Of a stretch of DNA of 64,000 nucleotides, positions 47,359 through 59,259 are shown in pieces. The notes under the pieces are model-generated. The model made no database searches. It had not been told where the DNA came from and was given only the letters and a program-made list of their open reading frames with translations. Position numbers and translations under genes: made by a program. How positions within the stretch are numbered: the first letter of the stretch is position 1; every line of letters starts with the position of its first letter. Source of the DNA: Glycine soja (lineage: Eukaryota > Streptophyta > Magnoliopsida > Fabales > Fabaceae); assembly GCF_004193775.1 (NCBI RefSeq), contig NC_041006.1:30619102-30683101 (forward strand). Direction: 5' to 3'.

Positions 47359-47529
47359 GATCTACTTATTCTAAAAGTAACTTTTTTAAGGTTACTTTTC
47401 ATTTTCATCATTTATTTTATTAAGATCTAATTGTTATAATAAATAATTAAATTTAATAATTGAATCTAAAAAAATAAATGATAAAGATGAATAATAACTA
47501 GTAAAATTATAGTTAGAAATAAGTGGATC
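47359..47529. mobile_element. Hairpin MITE-like element
   Basis: GATCTACTTATTCTAA (47359-47374) pairs with TTAGAAATAAGTGGATC (47513-47529). The sequence between continues to pair imperfectly (AAGTAAC...GTTAC, AATAAATGAT...ATCATTTATT), so the whole unit can fold as one long hairpin. It sits between two AT microsatellites, as expected for TA-targeting MITEs. A related half-copy may lie at 39190-39300. Family uncertain. Confidence 0.45.
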
Positions 47530-47536
47530 TTTTCTC

Positions 47537-47539
<3 letters not shown>

Positions 47540-47602
<63 letters not shown>
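47540..47602. repeat. (AT)n microsatellite
   Basis: About 31 AT units without interruption; a shorter AT run lies at 47332-47351. Confidence 0.95.
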
Positions 47603-47605
<3 letters not shown>

Positions 47606-48003
47606 ATGTCCAAGATATTGTGCATAAATACAATGCAGTGGTTTAATTCAACTTTCACCTCTTCTGTTCGTGGATCCTGCATTTTCGTGCTGATGATTAT
47701 ATCACCGGATTTGATATCATTGGAAATTAGAGGGACTTTTAACTTTTGCGTTCATTGTATATAGCTGTAATATCAGCAATTTTAATCATCTGGGCCTAGC
47801 ATTAGGGAAAAAAAGTTAACATTATAGTCAACACATGTCCCAAGCAATAATGCAAAGAAGTCAAAATTAAAAGATATGGAAATATAAGATTGTGGTTATT
47901 ATTATCCAGCTTTGATGATTTGAAGCAAAAATATTATCATCATTAATGGCTAACATCTTATCAAAACGTTGAAATTGTAATACATAGTTTCTGGCATACA
48001 GAA

Positions 48004-48578
48004 TAGGGGTGGGAATAGCGAGGTCGGTCTACAGGGGCCTACGACCTGACCTACATAAAGTCTGACCTGAACTGACCTATTTAATTAAAAAAGTTAGACT
48101 TAGACTTTTTTAAAAGCCTATTAAATTAAATAGACCAGGATTAGGCTTATTAAAAAGTCTTATAAGCCTGATAGGCCGGTCTATATATATATATATATAT
48201 ATATATTATTTTTTGGATACAATTAATTTTTTTTGAAACTATCAGACTTTGATTACATATTATTGTTCCATAATTTCTATTCCTATAATCAAGGACTTTA
48301 ATTACAATTTAGGTGTGAGTCATGTGTCATTTTATATTCCTCATTATTTTGATTGACTTTCCTTATTTTTTTTAACTTTCCTACTCCATAAAATATTAAA
48401 TATTTATTGCGAAGAAGGCTTTTAAAAAGGCTATCAGGTCAGGCTTTTAAAAAGGTCAGACCGAACAAAAATAAAAGCCTTTGATAGGCTATAGGTCAGG
48501 CTCAGGCCTCAAAGATTCATCGTAGGCTAGGCTCAAACCTTTCAAAGTCTGGTCTGGTCTGGCCTATTCTCACCCCTA
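48004..48578. mobile_element. hAT-like non-autonomous TIR element (575 bp)
   Basis: Terminal inverted repeats TAGGGGTGGGAATAG (48004-48018) and CTATTCTCACCCCTA (48564-48578) match at 14 of 15 positions. The inner parts share CCTGAC / GGTCAGG and AGGCTTTTAAAAAGG motifs. The left flank is ATACAGAA; the right flank begins ATACA and is then cut by the CACTA that starts at 48584. This fits an 8-bp hAT target duplication whose right copy was later interrupted. No transposase is present. It contains a (TA)n run at 48182-48205. Confidence 0.72.
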
Positions 48579-48599
48579 ATACACACTACTAGAAAATAA

Positions 48600-49310
48600 G
48601 GTTTCAACATCGGTTATTTAAAACTTTCAACATTGGTTATTAATTGATGTTGAAAGTACCGATGAAGAAAGTAGTATCGTTAACATCGATTTTTCAAAAC
48701 CGATGTTAACTAATAAATACAACATCGGTTATTTAAATAAGCGATGTTATATGATAAGAATTATGAAAAAAAAGTTATAAATTTATATATCAACATCGGT
48801 TTTTAAAAAAACCGATGTTGTAAGTGACATTTAACATCGATTTTTAGAATAATCGATGTTAAATGTGACATGTGACATCGATTTTTAAAAAACTGATGTT
48901 GTAAGTAACATTTCACATCGGTTTTTTAAAAAGCTGATGTTGTAAGTGATATTTAACATCGGTTATTTAAATAGGTCATGTTATATGATACGAATTATGA
49001 AAAAAAAAGTTATAAATCTATAAATCAACATCGGTTTTTTAAAAAACTGATGTTGTAAGTGACATTTGATATCGGTTTTTAAAAAACTGATGTTGTAGGT
49101 AACATTTCACATCGATTTTTAAAAATACAACATCAATTTTTTTAAAAACCGATGTTAAATGTCACTTACAACATCAGTTTTTTAAAAAACCGATGTTAAA
49201 AAATGTTGAGGTAAGTGACATTTAAAAAACTGATGTTGTAAGTAACATTTCACATCATTTTTTTAAAAAATCGATGATGTTTTAGAAATTTTTTTAAAAA
49301 ATGATGTCTG
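48600..49310. repeat. Left subterminal inverted repeats of the third CACTA
   Basis: More than fifteen units such as AACATCGGTTTTTAAAAA and TTTAAAAAACTGATGTTG occur in both orientations. GTAAGTGACATTTAACATCG is repeated as a larger period of about 60 bp. Confidence 0.85.
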
Positions 49311-49544
49311 TTTTTTCAATAAATCCCAAAAATAACCTGCAAATTTTAAAATTGGACCACACAACATATAATTTTCATTCCATTTTGAATCAGTTTTTAC
49401 CAGAAAATTCAATGAGAAATTTACTAATTACTATGAATTTAAAACATATTTAATGTTGAGACATGAATTGTAAATTAAGTAAGTAAATATAAACTACAAT
49501 TACAAAATTGTCTAAACATCTTAAGTTTCATTTTTCACTTTCAA

Positions 49545-52423
49545 ATAGTACTTTGCCCACTGGTTGCGAAGCGCCTTCAATCTTTCTGGTTCCAATGGTT
49601 TAGGATCAGTGAAATACTGCATGATATAATAAAACATAAGTTAATAATATATTAGCAATCATAATAATATGAAATTCGGTGAATTAAAAATTATCATTTC
49701 CCAATTATTCTGAAAATTTCCTAAGATTATAGTTGGCATCCAGTGCATGACGTAATACCCACACTCAGTGCTTCCTTTTTGTCTATTACACTAAATACAT
49801 TATTAAATTTAGATATGCAACGTTCAGTACAAATTAGTCTACACAGTACTAAAATATAAGTAAAAACATATTGTTTAAATAACTTACTTTAACAACAATC
49901 CACCTAGCAGGAGGCTTGGATTTACTTTGTTGAGTATCGTCAAGTCCTTTCAAAGCACTATTGAATACAAACATAGATTCTTATTGTACATTTAAAATTT
50001 TGATTTACCTGACTAATGCTAATGCAAATGTATTGAAAAACAACACTGACCTATTAATTATGCCTTTGAGGTAGTTGTCTGGCTTATTATGCAACGAACA
50101 AAACCAAATGACAACATTTTCCTTAGGCAAAATGACGACCATTTGCCAATGTGCACTGCAGTGGAGACCAATATAGGTTATTATACTATTATACATTATT
50201 TAAATTCATTTGTTGAGTTTAAGTTACCCATTCAGGTAGGCTCCTAGGTACACATCCCGTTTTGAATTTTGCATCCAGTTCTTAATGTAATTTTCTGATT
50301 CAAATTGTGATTAGTCAGATCTCTGGATAGACTGTGGCTCGAGGAATCCATACACATCGATATTCCCGGCTCGCATACTTGTCTCAGTCATATGCCTATT
50401 GTTATTAACACAAAGTAAATTATGCATGAAGGTAAAACAATAAATTAGGTAATTAACAATAATCTAAATTGACTTACAGAATCCACAACTATATAACAGA
50501 TATGCTGAGACATTGACCACCGTGTGCAATTTCAGACAGATCTTCATGTTTTATGTACAAGGGGAAGTTTTCATTAAACAGGCCAAACAAGGTAGCATCC
50601 CACAACGACCTCATCATCCGGCCTATCTGCAGGTTTCGCGAGTCCCACAGCTCCCTGTTTATCCAACATAATTAATTGACATAATTTAATCACAGTAAAC
50701 ATTTTAATTGGAAAAATAAACATTTAATGACACTAAAATACCTGTTCTGATAAACGCTTGACAAGATGTATCGGCCAAGCAAGGAATGTGTTAAGAGCCT
50801 GTCTCATGACCTTAACCTCTTTAGTAGGTACAGGAATGGGAGCATCTGCATCTCTAATCTCCTCAACACCAACCTTGACTTGATCATGCAACAAAAGAAT
50901 GTTATGAATGGTTGTGGATCCCTCATAAACTCTTCCTAGGACAACCAGGCGAGAAGGATATTCTTTAATATACAACCCGCATTTGTATGAGTCACCGGTG
51001 TCTGGATTGTTTCCTGAGGGATCAACACAACTCTCATTTGTCCTGACACGAACAGCTGAAGGACCAACATCAGGTTCAAGAGGCAGTGCGAGTCCCTGTG
51101 ATTGCATTTGGCTGAGGGATAACATTAGCCGTCGAGTGACTTTTTCAGTGATTGAATCCTCCAGTTGGTCCTTGATTTGTTGCGTCAACTGTTGCAGGTA
51201 TTCGGGAGCAATGGAGGAGGTCCTTGAAGCTGATCCAAAGTATTGCTTGATGGTTATACCGACTCCTACAGCACGCACACGACCAGGGTCTTCTGGTCAC
51301 CCAATGGCAGCAGTCAGTATATCTTGACGTCCATGGGTAACAAAGGAACCCTGTGAGGCCTGCTCCTCAAGCGCATCCTGTGAAGAAAACATTTATTTTA
51401 TACTTAATCACACAATAAAAAAAAATTACAATTATGAATTGAAAGTGACTTACAATCTTGTCAGCAATTTCCTTTGCTGCTTCAGATGTCATGTCACCAG
51501 TTTTCTTGGTGTGGGCTAACTTCCACTTCACATGTCGTTTGATGGGAGATGGAGGATCAATGACGGTGTCAGTGCTTCCGGATTGAGTAACTTCCTCTAG
51601 TTTTTTCTTTCTCTTCTCATCCATCAACTTTTTTTCTAAATATTCATAACCCCCACGAGACATCACGTGAGGGGCAGTGTTTTGTTTTTGGACAGCTTGT
51701 GCTTTTTTTCGCACATTCTATAAAAATGAAACATCAATGAAACTCATGATTACAATGTATTATAATAAGTTCATTTAAAGTTAAAAAAAATGAAAATCAC
51801 AAATTAGTTACCTCCCATGAAGGGTCTCTACGGCTCTGACAAAATTGGGCTCATTTCTCTTTGCTAATGCCATACATTTTGCATACAGTGTCATCGACAC
51901 TATCTTTGTCAGCTGTAAGTGCCCATTTCGACGTCAAATCAAACTTAAATTGTCTCCACCGCTCCCCCACAGTCTGAAGTATTTTCTTTTTTGTCCTTAA
52001 ATCAGATGCTTCAGGGATATCAAATTCAGCCTAACAAAGAGTAAATTAGGTTTTATTAATACTAAATTCAAATATTTGGCTAACAAACAATATGGAACAT
52101 GAAATAATACATGATACCTGAATATCCTCCCATATCAAATCCTTCTGAGTAATAGGGACATGCTTCCAATTTTCGTATGTGACATCCACCTTATCACGAG
52201 CAACGATCCCTAAATATGTTCTAAATTTCTTGTTGTGGAGAACGTCTACTTTGCCAGTAACAGGATCCACATGGACAAGGGGTACCTCTGCCCCAACTGG
52301 TCTAGTCGCCAATGATCTTAGACATGAGGCCTTTCTAGTCCGCTTCAATGGTGGTGACGACGAATGCGATGCTACACCAGTAGAAGGAGGAGGAGGCGGA
52401 GGAGAGTTTGGTTGTGTAGTCAT
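49545..52423 (-). pseudogene. CACTA Transposase_24/Ulp1-type gene, broken
   Basis: Read on the minus strand, the start MTTQPNSPPPPPP is at 52423. The first exon runs to about 52118 (KVDVTYENWKHVPITQKDLI). The next is 52033-51811 (VGERWRQFKFDLTSKWAL, a Transposase_24-like segment), then 51714-51450 (SRGGYEYLEKKLMDEKRKKK) and 51375-50741 (GITIKQYFG, LQQLTQQIKDQLEDSI). The Ulp1 exons follow at about 50651-50475, 50400-50230, 50160-50050 (AHWQMVVILPKENVVIWFCS), 49955-49890, 49790-49690 (CNRQKGSTECGYYVMHW) and 49620-49545. His and Cys of the C48 fold are visible. In-frame TGA (IG*PEDPG near 51300) and TAG (SVI*LWIL near 50490) codons show loss of function. It is the fuller relative of the gene at 12785-14644. 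Confidence 0.78.
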
Positions 52424-52529
52424 TTGGCTGTAAACAAAAAAAAACATTAATTCAATATGTTATAAAAAATAAATGCGTATGAATGTAATTAAATGAATTT
52501 AAATTAAGTACAAAATAAAAAAAATTACA

Positions 52530-55500
52530 TTAGACAATGTTAATTAATTCTCCTTCATCGTGATCATTACGATTAGCATGAACATCGTCAGTTTTTTCTC
52601 CGACGACATTAGGTGACAGTTGTGTGGACAAAGGACTAACATAAGTATCAATGTATGAATAATCATCTTCAACATTGACACCTATTATTTTCCCATATAA
52701 AACCACTGACCACCTTTGATCACGAGGGTCTTCGACATAAAATACTTGTTTCGCTTGTTCTGCCATAATAAAAGGATCATTCTGGTAAGCGAGTTTGTTA
52801 AGATCCACCAACGTAAATCCCACATGATCGGTCCACACACCGGTAATACTGTCAACCCACTTACATTTGAAAACACAGAAAGTGAATTTGACATAGTTAA
52901 ACTCCCAAATTTCTTCAATGAAACAAAAGTAAGGGATGAAAGCTACACAAGGATTGTCATCATGTACACTAGCGAAGTGTTGAGATTCAGCCCTTAGGGT
53001 AACCCCACTGTTTTACATTGTACTTTTTTGGTCTTGTGCTTTTGTATAGAAGGAATACTTGTTTATATCATATCCTTGCCAAGTTATAACATTTCTTTTA
53101 AGCCCATCTGCTAGCTTTCTCAACATTTCAGAAGCATTATCATCAGCCAAGATTGTGTGTTTAAACCAATCTAGGAAAGTCTTGTTATGTTTTTTCAACA
53201 CTGAGTTCTTCGACATTTTTGGATTACTTTGTTTGACTAAATTTTCATGACAAACTATGTATGGCAAAACTTCATTACTATTATTCAACACATACAAGTG
53301 AGCTTGTTGCAAATCTTCTACACTTGGAGTGATAACATGCAGTCCTCTTGAACCCTTACCTCTTACTCTAAACAAAATTCAATGGCTTCTTCTGCAATGT
53401 ACCTTTCAACAATAGATGCTTCAGGACAGTGTAGATTTTTGGTATACCCTTTTAAGATCTTCATGTATCTCTCAACCGGATACATCCACCGCAAATAAAC
53501 AGGACCATAACATTTGATTTCTCTAACTAGATGAATAATTAAGTGAACCATGATGCCAAAGAATACAGGCGGAAAATACATCTCCAACTCACACAATATA
53601 ATAGCAGTCTCATTTTCCAGTTCGTCTAACTTCACAGGATCAAGAACTTTGCTACATATGGAATTGAAGAAAAAGCGCAGCCGAGTTATGGCAAGCCTGA
53701 CTTTGTTAGGCAAAATGTCTCGTATGGCCACCGATAACAATTATTGCATCAAGACGTGACAATCATGAGACTTTAAGCCTACCAACTTAAGATCCTTCAA
53801 ATTCACAAGGCTCTTAATATTTGAAGAGTATCCTTGTGGAACTTTGACCCGTCGTAGGCACTGACAAAAACTGATCTTTTCCTTTCTGGACAAAGTATGA
53901 CAAGCTGGAGGCAAGTATATTTTTCTACCATCAGACCTTGGATGTAACGACGCTCAGATACCCATCTCAGGTAGATCTTGACGAGTATTCAAACCATCTT
54001 TCGTCTTGCCGTGAATGTTAAGGAGCGTCCCAATGAGACTATCACATACATTTTTCTCCACATGCATAACATCAATACAATGTCTAACATCTAGATCAAC
54101 CCAGTACGGAAGATCAAACAAAATCGACCTTTTCTTCCATATGCAAGTTTTATTTTTGTCCTTCTTTTGGATCTTTCCAAATATTGTATTTAGGTGTTGA
54201 ACCCGCTGGAAAATCTGGTCACCAGTCAACGGTACCGGTGCATTTTCATGCTCTTGACTTCCATTAAATGCTTTTTTCAATCATCGGTAAGGATGATGAG
54301 GTTTAAGAAAACGTTGATGCCTAGTGTACACTGTTTTTCTTCCATGTTTCAGTTGTATGTAGCTTGTGTCTTCTTCACAAATGGGGCATGCACGATGGCC
54401 CTTAACACTGTAACCGCTCAAATTCCCATATGCTGGAAAATCATTAATGGTACAAAAAAGCATTGCACGCAAATTAAATGTCTCATTTTGAAACCCATCA
54501 AACACTAAAACTCCTTCGTCCCACAACTTTGTAAGGTCTTCAATCAAGGGATTGAGATAAACATTGATATCATTTCCTGGCTGTCTTGGGTCCGTTATCA
54601 TCATAGACAACATCATGTATTTTCGTTTCATACACAACCAAGGAGGAAAATTGTAAATCACTAGCAAAACTGGCCACGAATTGTGTTGCGTGCTTAAACT
54701 GCCATATGGATTCATTCCATCAGTGGCTAGTCCAAGCCTAAGATTTCTTGCCTCTTTGCCAAAATCTGGATACAAACGATCTATCTTCTTCCATTGCAAG
54801 GAATCAGCCGGATGACGAAGCATTCCATCACAGTTTCTCCCATTTGCATGCCATGTAAAGTCTTTTGCGTCGTCTCCATTAGCAAACAGACGCTTAAACC
54901 TTGGAATGATCGGAAGATACCACAACACCTTCGCTGGGGGGCCCTTGTTTGAGTTTTCATCACTACTACACTTCTCATCATCCTTGAGTTTGTACCGTGA
55001 TACCCCACACCTAGGGCATTTCGACATTTCTTGAAATCGATGTCTGTATAATTCATTCGGGCAAGCATGAATCTTCTGATACTCCATACCCATGGGACAC
55101 AATATTTTCTTTGCTTGATAGTAACTTTTAGGCAATGTGTTTTCCTCTGGAAGCATGTCGTGCACTACTTGAAGCAGTGAACTAAAGCTTTTGGCACTCC
55201 ACCCATATCTGGCTTTGATATTAACCAGACTTAAAACCGCCAACAACAGCGTCAACAAATTCTTGCACCCCAGATACAAAGGTTTCTTTGAATCAATTTG
55301 TAATGTATCATACATAGGGGCATGTGCTTGCTGAAAAGACTCTTGTCTAAGGTCACGAATCATATCCTCCAAGCGATCTCTCATTTCTACATCAAACGGT
55401 TCGGATTGCTGCCCACTCTACATGTCTGTCATTTCACCATGCCATATCCACGTCGTATAATTCCTCTTAATTCCATCACACAACAGATGCTCTTGTATGT

Positions 55501-55663
55501 CATCTAGTATTTGTCGTCTTCCGTTCAAACAATTGATGCAAGGACAATAATATTTTCCATCTTCATTCGGTTGACCTCTTTCTGAAGCTAATTGTAAGAA
55601 TTGCTCGACGTCTTCCTCATATTCTGGGCAGATGCGACTTTCATTCATCCAACTTCGATCCAT
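52530..55663 (-). pseudogene. CACTA TNP2-like transposase, broken
   Basis: One long reading frame begins MDRSWMNESRICPEYEEDVE at 55663. It carries a transposase-associated N-terminal domain with CPCINCLN. The TNP2 core follows (ARYGWSAKSFSSLLQ, CPMGMEYQKIHACPNE, CPRCGVSRYK, LGLATDGMNPYGSLS, ISVWP-like block, GHRACPICEEDTSY, DLPYWVDLDVRHCIDVMHVE). Then come a DUF4218-like block (FGIMVHLIIHLVREIKCYGP, RWMYPVERYMKILKGY) and a DUF4216-like tail (WTDHVGFTLVDLNKLAYQND, AKQVFYVEDPRD) ending at 52530. Stops interrupt it near 55418, 54281, 53954, 53740 and 53013, with a frameshift near 53370. The catalytic acidic residues lie in the TNP2 core but cannot be assigned by eye. TNP2 proteins cut and transfer CACTA ends; this copy cannot. 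Confidence 0.9.
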
Positions 55664-55699
55664 CTAAGTAATAACTCGGTCATACTCTCAAAGTTATTC

Positions 55700-57220
55700 G
55701 ATGCATGAAAATCTCACTTTTTTATTATAGGTGTGGCCCTATCCCATTTGGGAAGACCGTCTTTTATGGTAGCTTCATACATCAGGGTTAATTCTATTTT
55801 GTTAAATTTGACAAAATTTTGGCAGCATTTCGCATTGGTCTCCAAGTACACAACATGAAATCGGTGAAATTAATTTTCCGATAATACAGTATGCACCCAG
55901 AGAACAACTAGAAATGCATTACCAAAATTTCATCAAATTAAACAAAATAATTTTAACCTTAACACATGAATCTACCATAAAAATATCAGTCTCCCCAAAC
56001 TGTCCAAACGGACAATTCAAGATTAAATACAATGATTAATGCAAACTGTCCGCAAGAATCATTGCATCCAATCTCAAACGGGAATCTAAGGTTCACTCAT
56101 CATGAAAATTTATATAGCATATATCAATTGTCATTAATGGCAGTGAACACGTAATAAAAATATTCATTGGTAACAAACATTTGTACCTGTGATGATGAGC
56201 AGTACGGTCCAAAATGAAAGCAAGAATCAAAGAAATAACTGAATGAACACCTACATCAATCATCATTCCGAAAAACAGATATCAATATGAATGCTACACT
56301 CAAACTCTGAAGAAGAATAAAGGATAATATGGCGGAAAGGATACAGTGTTGTTTGCACCCAAACTCTTACTAATGTGGCTAACATAATTTATGGAAAAAT
56401 CATTTATTGAAAAATCCACAAATAGAGCAACATAATTTCAGGATCACTGTAAGCATTCATTAGTTTCAGTCACACAATAGTTTAACTATTTTGTCACATT
56501 ACATAGAAATAGTTTTAGTCAACTATTTTTTATTCTGGAACAATAAATATAAAGTATCAAATCATTTAACCCATAACTTCATGTGATTCATGTCATATGG
56601 GAGTCAAAATTAATGGGCAATTTGTAGTAGACTATGATGCATGCATGTAGCCCATGGATTATGGATAGCAATCAGCAACTAGTATTTTCCGAAACAGGAA
56701 GAAAAATATGCAGCTACACATAATCCAAGTTCTTGACAACAGTAGTGCTAATTAAAAAGTATTTTACATTTTTAAATATAATAAAAAAATTTATGGAAAA
56801 ATATTTTTTATGCATTATATGTAGTTTAAGAAAATTGCTTATCTAAAGAGTTTGAATTATATTATAAAACTTTAAACTTAAGCTAGCTTTTGCAACCATT
56901 CTTTAGACATGTAATTTAAGAAAATTGCTTGATAAAAGTTTACACTCTAATGTACATAATTGTGCATTACTAAATCATTGAATATGAAGTTGTAATAGAT
57001 AATTTGGTAACAGCGTAACGATTTTCATATCAATAATAGCATATTAAATCAAAAGAATAACATCTATAATTACAACATGTTAAAAAAAAACTAATTGTAG
57101 TGGATGAACAATTTTTACGCAAGTACTATACTCTTCTCCAAGATAATTATTTGAATATAGATATAAGTTAAGAACCACATATGCAAGAGTCAACATAAGG
57201 ACCCCACTCTCCCACTTATT
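55700..57220. other. Transposon leader and unassigned sequence
   Basis: 55690-56200 probably belongs to the 5' leader or intron of the transposase gene (minus strand). 56500-57200 is AT-rich. No other gene is seen. A 20-bp word at 56720-56739 recurs at 58012-58031. Confidence 0.4.
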
Positions 57221-57469
57221 ATGTGGTGAGGCTAAGTCATCGTATTGTGTATAGACAAATTTCCCATGAAAAGGTAAGAAGCACTAACGCCACTTCCCAA
57301 AGTTGGATGATGCTAGAGATGAGGAGAAGACCCAAAAAACAAAACCAAAACACCACGTCTCTTTTTGGTTTTCATTCAATAATACACCTCTTGGCTCTTG
57401 TCGGTGGCCGATGGGTGAGAACAGAGAAAGACCCTTTTATTATTATTGAAGTCCAAACAATATACAAGC

Positions 57470-58011
57470 ATGGAACAAGATCGATGGTTTGAGCTCATCG
57501 ACCACGCAATTCAGAAGCTTGTACACGACAACACCAACAAAGTCCAAGAATCCCTCCATAACAATGATGCTCAATACCAACACGCTCTTTCCCACCTTCT
57601 CTCTGTCTCTCAGGTATATTTGCAATTCATGCATATTGATATGCTCATATGCAAAAACTAGTTTCAAATTTTATTCTTGCATATGGTGTTTGTTTATTAT
57701 ATGCATAGTTTGTCAATCTTCCTTAAAAATTTATTTTAATATTAATGGTATGTATTGAATGTTTTTAATGGTTGAGATAGGTAGCACTGACACAGAAGTG
57801 CTTAATTTATTGGCAGTTGAAAGGAGAAGAGATACTTGAGCAATTCGAAGCTTCTAGTTCTTCTGAGCCGGTCGCTTCTATAACTCAGGAAACAGAAAGT
57901 GAAAATGAGGATGCTGGGGAAAGTAAGGGAAGTGAAAATGATGAGATAATCAAAGAACTGAAGAAGGTGAAGAGGCAAAACTTCGTGACTCATTGTCTAA
58001 AAACTCTTTAG
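57470..58011 (+). CDS. Two-exon acidic protein, unrecognised, probably a captured gene start
   Basis: The ATG at 57470 opens exon 1 (57470-57613; MEQDRWFELIDHAIQKLVHD...LSHLLSVSQ) with donor CAG|GTATAT. Exon 2 starts after TTGGCAG at 57817 (LKGEEILEQFEASSSSEPVA), runs through a Glu/Ser-rich stretch to DEIIKELKKVKRQNFVTHCL and stops at 58011 with KTL. The join keeps frame: 112 residues, acidic, helical N-terminus, no signal peptide. The last three residues and stop coincide with a breakpoint (a 20-bp direct repeat begins immediately after), so the true protein was probably longer. I do not recognise the family. 57220-57469 may be its 5' UTR and promoter. Confidence 0.5.
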
Positions 58012-58140
58012 ATAATCCAAGTTCTTGACAATTGTAGGGGTGCCATGAAACGCAGAAGTGTGTCATGTGTGTACTGCTTGGACGCAAAAGCCAGAAGAAT
58101 TAAGGTGGGGATACAAACAATGTTTAGTGCTCTTTCATGA
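58012..58140 (-). pseudogene. Possible captured exon, hydrophobic, unrecognised
   Basis: The minus strand reads NIVCIPTLILLAFASKQYTH and then DTLLRFMAPLQLSRTWII with a higher GC content than the neighbouring sequence. It ends at the 20-bp word shared with 56720-56739. If the segment between the two words is a later insertion, the reading would continue at 56719. Family not recognised. Confidence 0.3.
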
Positions 58141-58460
58141 AAATGAGCATTCCAAATATAATATAAACAGAGATAAAAAGAGGGAGAATAACTTTTTGGT
58201 GGGTTAATGATCAAATAACAATAAATATAAAAGTAAATCAAGAAAAGCACATTTTCAGCATTTCAACAATTCAGCATTTCAGCATTTCAACAAAAAAGAA
58301 TAACACATTTTCTTTTGAAAAGCAAGAAAATTAAAAAGCAATAAAATATCTTAATTAAATTATGTTTGACGAGTTATCATTCATATAACACATTATCATC
58401 AACAGCAAAAAATACACAATCCAAATGAATGAATGATTGTACGAAGTAAAAGCAAGTTAA

Positions 58461-58472
58461 GGGGGGGGGGGG
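58461..58472. repeat. Poly-G tract
   Basis: Twelve consecutive G in otherwise AT-rich sequence. Confidence 0.9.
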
Positions 58473-58713
58473 TGACTGCTCTCACCTCAAAACACGTATT
58501 TGGTATTTCCAATCAGAAAACACTGCTTATTATAGATCTCTGTATATAAAAGTTCTCTGTCCCCAAGATCAATCTCAATCACCTTCAATTGAACTATACT
58601 CCAAAAACATTCATTTTAGGAGGAAGTGTCTGTACAGTAACCACCAAGAATAACTAGGAAGCACAGAGGATAACCTTATTGCCAACTAAAAAAAGTTCCA
58701 CCTCTGCAAAATT

Positions 58714-59121
58714 CTACTTTCCTTGCTTGTTCTTTCTCTTTTCAAAACATTCCCTCAAAGCGTATACCTCTGTCAAGAGTTCATCAATGGTTATCTGTTA
58801 TTATTATTATTATTATTTCGGTGAACAACTGCAATGGTTAATTCAAATACAATCATGGAAGGTAAACTTGTTGAAGAAAATATTTTACAAATTCTAATTC
58901 AATAAAATAAACTCAGACGAACAATTAGCTATTTGGATTCCAAGTGAAAAAATTTCCATGAATTCCAACAATGCATTCTTACACACATTCAACTAGAAAT
59001 TTAGAAATCGAAAACACGTTACGCACACAAAAAGGATTAAAGGAACAGAGAGAGTGTGGAAAATGTATACAATACCTGGTTGGCATTCTTTCCAATTCCT
59101 GTTTGTTCGAACAACGCAATC
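58714..59121 (-). pseudogene. Two-exon 3' fragment of an unrecognised host gene
   Basis: On the minus strand an exon at 59121-59076 (IALFEQTGIGKNANQ; acceptor TTTTCAG, donor CAG|GTATTG) joins in frame to 58794-58714 (ITIDELLTEVYALRECFEKR, then KNKQGK and TAG). Both joins obey GT/AG, and the stop looks natural. Upstream, TAAAACCCTAAACCC at about 59187-59205 is a telo-box, common in leaders and promoters of plant translation and cell-growth genes. No start codon for the piece is found. Family not recognised. Confidence 0.45.
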
Positions 59122-59259
59122 CTGAAAATTACAGAAAAAGAATTTCCTCAATAAATCGACGAGTTTGATGAATCTAAAATTTGAGGGTTTAGGGTTTTAG
59201 GAAGGGAAAATAAGTAAATAACAAAGGGAAATGAGGTTAACCTGCATCAAGCGATAGAT

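Noticed and set aside
56731..56748. CAGTAGTG as a CACTA terminus
   Set aside because: The flank is CTA rather than ACA, and the preceding sequence lacks subterminal repeats; it lies at the 20-bp direct-repeat junction instead.
57093..57103. TTGTAGTG as the right terminus of the third CACTA
   Set aside because: The 3-bp flank is GAT rather than ACA, and no subterminal repeats precede it.
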